From assembly GCA_026224875.1 (NCBI GenBank), contig JAMFRU010000081.1, positions 1-41,499 on the forward strand: a DNA stretch of 41,499 nt, given 5' to 3'. The notes beneath the pieces are model-generated. The model had not been told where the DNA came from, did not search any database, and worked only from the letters and a program-made list of their open reading frames with translations. How positions within the stretch are numbered: the stretch's first letter is position 1; each line of letters starts with the position of its first letter. This document shows, piece after piece, positions 36,575-41,499 of the stretch. A program made the position numbers and the translations under genes. The DNA is from Acidocella sp. Lineage in GTDB: Bacteria; Pseudomonadota; Alphaproteobacteria; Acetobacterales; Acetobacteraceae.

Positions 36575-37897
36575 TTAAGATTCGGAATCAGCCGCCAGCT
36601 CTTCCGGGGTCACGGTCACTTCTTCCTGCTTGACCTGGCCGAGCAGGAGATCAACAACCTTGTCCTCAAAAATCGGCCCGCGGAAGCGTTCCAGCTGCTG
36701 CGGGTTTTTGCGGAAGAACTCCACAACCTGCATAGCCTGCTGCCCATAACGCATGGCTTCGTTGAACATCGCCCGCTGCAGTTCCTGGTCGGTAACCTGA
36801 ACGTCATTGGCGCGGCCGATCTCGGCAACCAGCAGGCCCAGACGCACGCGGCGGTCCGCAATCGCCTGATAATCGGCGCGCAACACAGCCTCTTCCTTGG
36901 CGGCATCCTCAGGGTCTTCCTCGCCGGCGGCCTTGGCGGCCTCAACCTGGCGCCAGATTTCGCCAAACTCCGCATCGACCAGTGACACAGGGGCGGCAAA
37001 CTGGGCGCGCTCAGCCAGCACATCCAACAGGCCGCGCTTCAACTTCACCCGGCTCAACTGCTCGAATTCGCGGGTGATCTGCTCGGTCACCTTCGCCTTG
37101 AGCTCCTCAACCGTCTCCAGCCCCATGGCCTTCGCCAGCTCTTCATCGATGGCCGGAACCTCGGCAACCGCCAGCGCCTTCGCCGTGATCTCGAATTCCG
37201 CCTGCTTACCAGCCAGCTCCTTCGCGCCGTAATCCTCGGGGAAGGTCACCTGGATCGTGCGGGTCTCGCCGACGGAAACGCCTTCCAGCTGTTCCGTGAA
37301 GCCCGGGATAAAGCCCGGGCCGGCGACGATAACGTCCACATCAGAGGCCGTGCCGCCATCAAACGGCACACCATCCACCCGGCCAACAAAATCCACCTTC
37401 AGCTGTTCGCCGGCAACGGCAGGACGGGCTTCTTCAACCGGTTTGAACGCTTTGCGCTGCTCGGCAAGGTTGTTCAGCGACTTGGCCACGGCCTCATCGC
37501 TCACAATCGCCACCGGCTTGCTCAGCGTGATGTCGGATACATCCGGCAGCGCCACATCGGGGAGCACTTCCATCTCCACGGTGAATTCCAGATCGGTGTC
37601 CTGACCGGGTTTGGTGATCTCCAGCTTCGGCTGCATGGCCGGGCGCAGGCTGCGCTCGGAGAGCAGGCGGTCGGAGGCATCATTCACCGCCGCTTCCAAA
37701 ACTTCCGCGGCCACAGCTTCGCCATAGCGCTTGTTGACCATGGACATCGGCACTTTACCTGGGCGGAAGCCAGGCATTTGCATGGTCTTGCTCAGCTCAG
37801 CCAAACGCTTCTCACGCTTAGCGGCCAGCTCGGGTTGGGGAACCACGACCGTGAAGCCTCGCTTCAAGCCGTCGGAGAGCGTTTCGGTAACCTGCAT
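36575..37897 (-). CDS. tig: Trigger factor (ribosome-associated chaperone and prolyl isomerase)
   Basis: A 440-residue chaperone. The N-terminal ribosome-binding domain has the GFRPGKVPMSMVNKRYG loop (about 43-59). The FKBP-type isomerase domain spans about 150-240 (GEQLKVDFVGRVDGVPFDGGTASD and GFIPGFTEQLEGVSVGETRTIQVTFPEDYGAKELAGKQAEFEITAKAL). The C-terminal helical arms follow. It meets nascent chains at the ribosome exit. The ATG at 37897 (MQVTETLSDG) is the family-typical start, with GAGGA about 11 nt upstream; a TTG six codons earlier is unlikely. It lies 40 bp downstream of tRNA-Leu on the same strand and may share its transcript. Confidence 0.96.
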   Translation of the reverse strand: MQVTETLSDGLKRGFTVVVPQPELAAKREKRLAELSKTMQMPGFRPGKVPMSMVNKRYGEAVAAEVLEAAVNDASDRLLSERSLRPAMQPKLEITKPGQDTDLEFTVEMEVLPDVALPDVSDITLSKPVAIVSDEAVAKSLNNLAEQRKAFKPVEEARPAVAGEQLKVDFVGRVDGVPFDGGTASDVDVIVAGPGFIPGFTEQLEGVSVGETRTIQVTFPEDYGAKELAGKQAEFEITAKALAVAEVPAIDEELAKAMGLETVEELKAKVTEQITREFEQLSRVKLKRGLLDVLAERAQFAAPVSLVDAEFGEIWRQVEAAKAAGEEDPEDAAKEEAVLRADYQAIADRRVRLGLLVAEIGRANDVQVTDQELQRAMFNEAMRYGQQAMQVVEFFRKNPQQLERFRGPIFEDKVVDLLLGQVKQEEVTVTPEELAADSES

Positions 37898-37937
37898 GGA
37901 CGTAATTATCCTCAAAAATCAATAACATAAACAAGAC

Positions 37938-38022
37938 TGGTGCGGGCGGAGGGACTTGAACCCCCATGACTTTCGCCACCAGAACCTAAATCTGGCGTGT
38001 CTACCAGTTTCACCACGCCCGC
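37938..38022 (-). tRNA. tRNA-Leu (TAG)
   Basis: An 85-nt class II tRNA on the minus strand. The acceptor GCGGGCG pairs with CGCCCGC. The D arm is GTGGTGAAACTGGTAGACAC, the anticodon stem CCAGA/TCTGG has loop TTTAGGT (anticodon TAG), then a long variable arm typical of Leu and a T arm with GGTTCAAGTCC. The discriminator is A and CCA is encoded at 37940-37938. It precedes tig, as in many alphaproteobacteria. Confidence 0.95.
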
Positions 38023-38121
38023 TTTAGTCTCAACCCCAAGCCGCGCCGTCTAGCGCGACTTTCCGGACTTAACAAGCTTGACCCTCGTATATCTGGGCAA
38101 AAGCGATTATTTGGCAGCCTC

Positions 38122-40638
38122 ATGAGCAAGCCACGAGACAATTCCCGGACGCCGCAGCCTCTCCACAGATTCTTATTATGGCGCGTAGCGGCGCTCATCG
38201 CGGTCCCGCTGCTCATCGTATTGCTGGGAACTGCTTTCGTCCTGCACAGCTTCAACCCCAATCGCTACGCCCCGTCATTGGTCACGGCCCTGGAACAGGC
38301 AACCGGACGGCAGGTGACGCTCAGCGGCCCGGTCGAAATCCGCTGGTCCCTCACCCCGGCCATTCAGGCCAGCGGCATCACCATCGCCAACCCGCCCGGC
38401 TTCCCCGACCATGCCGTGCTCACGCTCGGCAGAATGCGCGCCGAAATCGCCATGCTGCCGCTCTTCTCGCACCGGGTGGATATTTTGAAACTGGTCCTGG
38501 TCGCGCCGCATCTAACCCTGGAACGGCTGCCAAACGGCCAGGCCGACTGGGATTTTTCAAGCGCCCCGCCGCACCCCGCAGCCGGGGCCATGCCATTCCT
38601 GGACTCCCGTTTTAAAATTGCCCTGGAGGCCGTCGAAATCGATGACGGGCTCCTGACCATCAAAACAAACAACGGCGCGAACAGTGGTGCTGTGCATTTC
38701 ACCAGGCTCACGGGCACCGCCACCTCGCTTTCCGCCCCGTTGCATCTCACAGCCCAGGCCGAAATCGGTGCGACGCCGTTCAACGTCGCCGGCATCGTCG
38801 GCCCGATCGAACGTTTCTCAGGGATAGGCACCGGCCCCTGGCCGCTCGACCTCGATTTTACGATGGCAGGTGCGAGACTGAACATCGCCGGCACGGTCAA
38901 GCACCCGCGCGATGCCAGGGGCTACGACCTGACGGTCAGCCTTAAAATTCCATCTCTGGACACATTAGGGCAAGCCCTGCCCGCGCCAGTAACTGGCAAT
39001 CAGCCTCTGCCCCCCATTCAGGATATCGCGGCCACGATGCACGTCCTGGACCGCAACGCGGCACTGCCCGCCATAAACGAACTGAGCATCACGGCTGGAA
39101 AATCTGATCTATCGGCCTTCCGTCCTGGCCTCACACTTGCCGGGCTGACCGCCAGCATGGCAGCCCTTAACCAGCCCCTTACCATCGCGGCAAACGGCAC
39201 ATCCGGCAGCGGCGATTTCAGCCTGCAGGGCCAGTTCGGCGCCGTGCAAAACCTGCTCAATCCCGTCTGGCTGCCGGCGGGCACGAATGTCTCCGGCAAT
39301 TTCCCCATTTCAATCACCGCGCAGCTTGGCACCGCCAATGCCATGCTGACAGGGGCAATCACCACGCCACAGACATTGTCCGGCACGGCTTTGGCGCTGA
39401 CAGCCAGCATCCCCGATCTTTCGGCCCTCTCCGCGGCAGCGGGCTATTCGCTGCCCGCCTGGAAGCATATCGCGATACAAACAAGCCTGATCGATCCCGG
39501 CGGTGAGGGCCTGTACAACGCCGCAGGACTGGATGATCTGACCGTTACCATGGACAATGCCGCGTTCGGTGGTGACGCCACATTGACCATTACGCCGCAG
39601 CCCAAATTGCAGCTGGCCCTCAACTTCACCCAGGCCAATATCGACGCGCTGCTTGCGGCCTTCCCCGCACCAGCCGCCGCCGCGCCAACCACACTGCTCA
39701 CGCCCCCCGCCGCACTGGGCCCGGCAGCCACAACCATCATCCCCGACACAACACTGCCGTTTGGCTTCGTTTCTTGGGGCAATGCCGATATCCAACTCTC
39801 GGCCGATAACGTCACATGGAATGGCGCCGCCTATACGGCGCTCCAGACCAACGCCACCCTTGCCGGGGGCAAACTCACCATTGACCCATTCACCGGCGAA
39901 ATCCCCGGCGGCAACATCTCCGCCAGTGCCAGCCTGGACGCATCCACTTCACCAGCCGCCGAAACCTTATCGATCAAGGCACCCGCGCTGGCGCTTGGTC
40001 CGCTACTGAAATCCCTCAATCTAACCGGTACGGCGGAAGGCAATCTGCAGCTCCAGCTCACGGCCGCCAGCACGGGCAACACGCTTCATGCCATCGCGGC
40101 AAACCTCAACGGCCAGCTCGCCCTGGCCTCGGTCAACGATGTGGCCGACACCAGCCTACTCGACCGCGCCTTCGGCCCGGTCGAGCAGGCTGCCGGCCTG
40201 CCCCCCTCTGCCAACGCGCCCGCCGCCATACGCTGCTTCGGCCTGCTCATCACGGCAAAACAGGGTGTGGCAAGCCTCCAAACACTCGGCCTGGACTCCA
40301 CCGCCTTGACATTGCAGGGATCTGGCAGCCTGGATCTCGGCCAGGAAAATTATGATCTGACATTTCAGCCCACCAACGGCGCGCCGGTGCAGCTCGGCGG
40401 CAGTTTCGCCCAACCCACATTCACAGCCACCCCGGAGCCCATCGCCGCAACGCCGCCGCCAATACCGCCAACAAACGCGCCACAACGCCCGGATATCTGC
40501 CCCGCCACCCTTGCCGTAGCGCGGCTTGGCCAGCCTGGCCCAGCGGCATCGCCTCTGGCCAATCCCAGCGCCGCAACCCCTGTTGCAGCGAGTGCCAATG
40601 CTCCTAAAAACCTCCTGAATTCGCTGCTCGGCCAATGA
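38122..40638 (+). CDS. AsmA family protein
   Basis: An 838-residue protein with a short cytoplasmic start, one N-terminal membrane helix (about residues 20-42) and a long periplasmic part. The AsmA N-terminal block is clear (FNPNRYAPSLVTALEQATGRQVTLSGPVEIRWSLTPAIQASGITIANPPGF). The C-terminal AsmA region includes GNLQLQLTAASTGNTLHAIAANLNGQLALASV and GSGSLDLGQENYDLTFQP. The last 80 residues are proline/alanine-rich low complexity. AsmA-like proteins are thought to be long beta-grooves carrying phospholipid between membranes; for this one that is inference. It is divergent from tRNA-Leu across 99 bp, has a weak ribosome-binding site, and overlaps the ATP12 gene by 4 nt. Confidence 0.87.
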   Translation: MSKPRDNSRTPQPLHRFLLWRVAALIAVPLLIVLLGTAFVLHSFNPNRYAPSLVTALEQATGRQVTLSGPVEIRWSLTPAIQASGITIANPPGFPDHAVLTLGRMRAEIAMLPLFSHRVDILKLVLVAPHLTLERLPNGQADWDFSSAPPHPAAGAMPFLDSRFKIALEAVEIDDGLLTIKTNNGANSGAVHFTRLTGTATSLSAPLHLTAQAEIGATPFNVAGIVGPIERFSGIGTGPWPLDLDFTMAGARLNIAGTVKHPRDARGYDLTVSLKIPSLDTLGQALPAPVTGNQPLPPIQDIAATMHVLDRNAALPAINELSITAGKSDLSAFRPGLTLAGLTASMAALNQPLTIAANGTSGSGDFSLQGQFGAVQNLLNPVWLPAGTNVSGNFPISITAQLGTANAMLTGAITTPQTLSGTALALTASIPDLSALSAAAGYSLPAWKHIAIQTSLIDPGGEGLYNAAGLDDLTVTMDNAAFGGDATLTITPQPKLQLALNFTQANIDALLAAFPAPAAAAPTTLLTPPAALGPAATTIIPDTTLPFGFVSWGNADIQLSADNVTWNGAAYTALQTNATLAGGKLTIDPFTGEIPGGNISASASLDASTSPAAETLSIKAPALALGPLLKSLNLTGTAEGNLQLQLTAASTGNTLHAIAANLNGQLALASVNDVADTSLLDRAFGPVEQAAGLPPSANAPAAIRCFGLLITAKQGVASLQTLGLDSTALTLQGSGSLDLGQENYDLTFQPTNGAPVQLGGSFAQPTFTATPEPIAATPPPIPPTNAPQRPDICPATLAVARLGQPGPAASPLANPSAATPVAASANAPKNLLNSLLGQ

Positions 40639-41330
40639 AACGTTTCTGGAAAACGGCGCAAATCGTCGCCGCGAGCGATGGCCATGGCGTCGAACTCGAC
40701 GGCCGCCCGGTCAAACTGCCCAGCGGCCAGCCGCTCACAGTGCCGTTTTTACCCCTGGCCGAAGCGATCGCCGGCGAATGGGGTGTAGCCCCACCGACGT
40801 TTTCTCCTGACGATCTCCCCCTTACCCGCTTGGCCAGCACGGCCCAGGAACGCATCGCCCCGCACCGGACCGCAATCATCGGCCAACTTGCCGCCTATGG
40901 CATGAATGACCTGCTCTGCTACCAGGCCGACGGCCCGGATGAGCTTGTAGCCCGCCAACACGAGGTTTGGGGCCGCTGGCGCGACTGGGCCGAGACCAAT
41001 TACGGGCTGCAGCTTGAAGTCACGGCAGGGCTGATTCCCATAAACCAGCCGCCCCATACCGGCGAAAAACTCCACGGCGCCTTGGCCTCCCAGAGCGATT
41101 ACACAATCGCGGCACTCGGCGTCATCGTCCCGGCCCTCGGCAGCCTGCTGCTTGGCCTGGCCCTCGCATCGCGCGCCCTGAATGCCCAAACCGCCTGTAA
41201 CATCGCCTTCCTCGATGAGCTCTGGCAGGAAGAACAATGGGGTACAGACCGGGAAGCCGTCATCCGGCGCACCAAAACCATCGAGGATGTCGCCGTCAGC
41301 ACCAGGTTCATGTATCTCTGCAACCCATGA
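40635..41330 (+). CDS. ATP12 family F1-ATPase assembly chaperone
   Basis: A 231-residue protein of the ATP12 family, which in mitochondria binds free F1 alpha subunits during ATP synthase assembly. Recognised segments are the KRFWKTAQIVAASDGHGVELDGRPVKLPSGQPLTVP N-terminus, FSPDDLPLTRLASTAQERIAPHR, YGMNDLLCYQADGPDELVARQHEVWGRWRDWAE and the C-terminal FLDELWQEEQWGTDREAVIRR. The ATG overlaps the AsmA-like stop (ATGA). Its own stop overlaps the ATG of a broken acylphosphatase gene by 4 nt. The family occurs in alphaproteobacteria and mitochondria. The bacterial role is inferred from the eukaryotic one. Confidence 0.93.
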   Translation: MKRFWKTAQIVAASDGHGVELDGRPVKLPSGQPLTVPFLPLAEAIAGEWGVAPPTFSPDDLPLTRLASTAQERIAPHRTAIIGQLAAYGMNDLLCYQADGPDELVARQHEVWGRWRDWAETNYGLQLEVTAGLIPINQPPHTGEKLHGALASQSDYTIAALGVIVPALGSLLLGLALASRALNAQTACNIAFLDELWQEEQWGTDREAVIRRTKTIEDVAVSTRFMYLCNP

Positions 41331-41401
41331 AAACGCGACACCTCCTCATTACCGGACGAGTCCAGGGCGTGGGGTTCAGGGCTCACGGCTATCGCATTTG
41401 A
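41327..41401 (+). pseudogene. acyP: Acylphosphatase gene, interrupted after about 17 codons
   Basis: The ATG at 41327 overlaps the ATP12 stop. The first residues MKTRHLLITGRVQGVGF contain the acylphosphatase signature GRVQGVGF, normally followed by the catalytic Arg and a further 70 residues. From about 41377 the sequence changes to an insertion-sequence end and the frame stops at 41399-41401 after 24 codons. Intact enzymes are about 90 residues, so this copy is broken here. The rest may resume on the far side of the element, outside the window. Confidence 0.7.
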
Positions 41402-41499
41402 CCGAGGACCGAGCGTGCGAATTCGTCTGACGAGCCTGCGCGCTTTCGTTTACGTCTGACAGAGATGTCTGGTCGTGCGGACTGCAGGACGTTGAGGGC
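41377..41499. mobile_element. End of an insertion sequence, probably ISAs1 family, running off the window
   Basis: The sequence from about 41377 begins cagggctcacgg, which resembles a terminal inverted repeat of ISAs1-type elements by memory. It abruptly replaces acylphosphatase coding sequence and carries the tail of a transposase-like frame on the minus strand. The exact boundary and the target duplication cannot be set because the other end is not in the window. Confidence 0.55.
41389..41499 (-). CDS. Transposase C-terminus, putative ISAs1 family (partial)
   Basis: An open frame enters from the right edge and stops with TAG at 41391-41389. Its 36 residues include ALNVLQSARPDISV, RRKRKRAG and DEFARSVLGQMR. 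This resembles the C-terminal pattern of ISAs1 transposases (ALN-L followed by a basic KRKRAGW-like stretch and a short last helix), except Ser stands where Trp is usual. Only the end is visible, so the family call is tentative and intactness cannot be judged. Confidence 0.5.
   Translation of the reverse strand, partial: ALNVLQSARPDISVRRKRKRAGSSDEFARSVLGQMR

Overview
The window looks like a chromosomal segment of an alphaproteobacterium, most likely Rhodospirillales/Acetobacteraceae. This rests on the gene order tRNA-Leu, tig, clpP, clpX, lon, hupB, tRNA-Val, tRNA-Asp, nuoA-N, birA, coaX, rnj, then proS, lolC/E, lolD; on a short prolyl-tRNA synthetase; and on NDUFA12, DUF2155 and ATP12-family proteins typical of the class. 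Genus is not resolved. Base composition is GC-rich throughout the genes.

Layout. (1) 1-1871, minus strand: the start of an outer-membrane protein gene, then three genes joined by 1-nt stop/start overlaps (NDUFA12-like, MlaD-like, DUF2155). (2) 2033-9050, plus strand: a ribonucleotide-reductase-derived protein lacking the catalytic cysteines, a RidA-like protein, a sugar-nucleotide dehydratase and aminotransferase pair, a prolyl aminopeptidase and an orphan TAXI binding protein. (3) 9047-38022, minus strand: a 29-kb block of housekeeping genes. Read in its own direction it begins with tRNA-Leu, trigger factor, ClpP, ClpX, Lon and HU, then two tRNAs, all fourteen complex I genes, biotin ligase, type III pantothenate kinase and RNase J. 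A terminator follows, then an acyltransferase, ProRS and the lipoprotein-release transporter. (4) 38122-41376, plus strand: an AsmA-like protein, an ATP12-like F1-ATPase assembly factor and the first codons of an acylphosphatase gene. That gene is broken at about 41377 by the end of an insertion sequence that runs off the window.

Functionally the core is respiration (complex I plus its NDUFA12 accessory subunit, ATP synthase assembly), protein quality control (trigger factor, ClpXP, Lon) and envelope biogenesis (Lol, MlaD, AsmA, outer-membrane protein). Many adjacent genes overlap by 1-8 nt and several use GTG or TTG starts, which points to translational coupling.

The least conventional part is 1953-3541. 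Two imperfect 16-bp sites, starting exactly 32 bp apart and resembling NrdR boxes, precede a 502-residue protein. That protein keeps the C-terminal region of class II ribonucleotide reductase but has a single cysteine, so it cannot be a conventional reductase. It is 2 bp from a RidA gene. This is the best candidate here for an undescribed function. No CRISPR array, prophage or defence island is visible. No gene-free stretch exceeds 300 bases.
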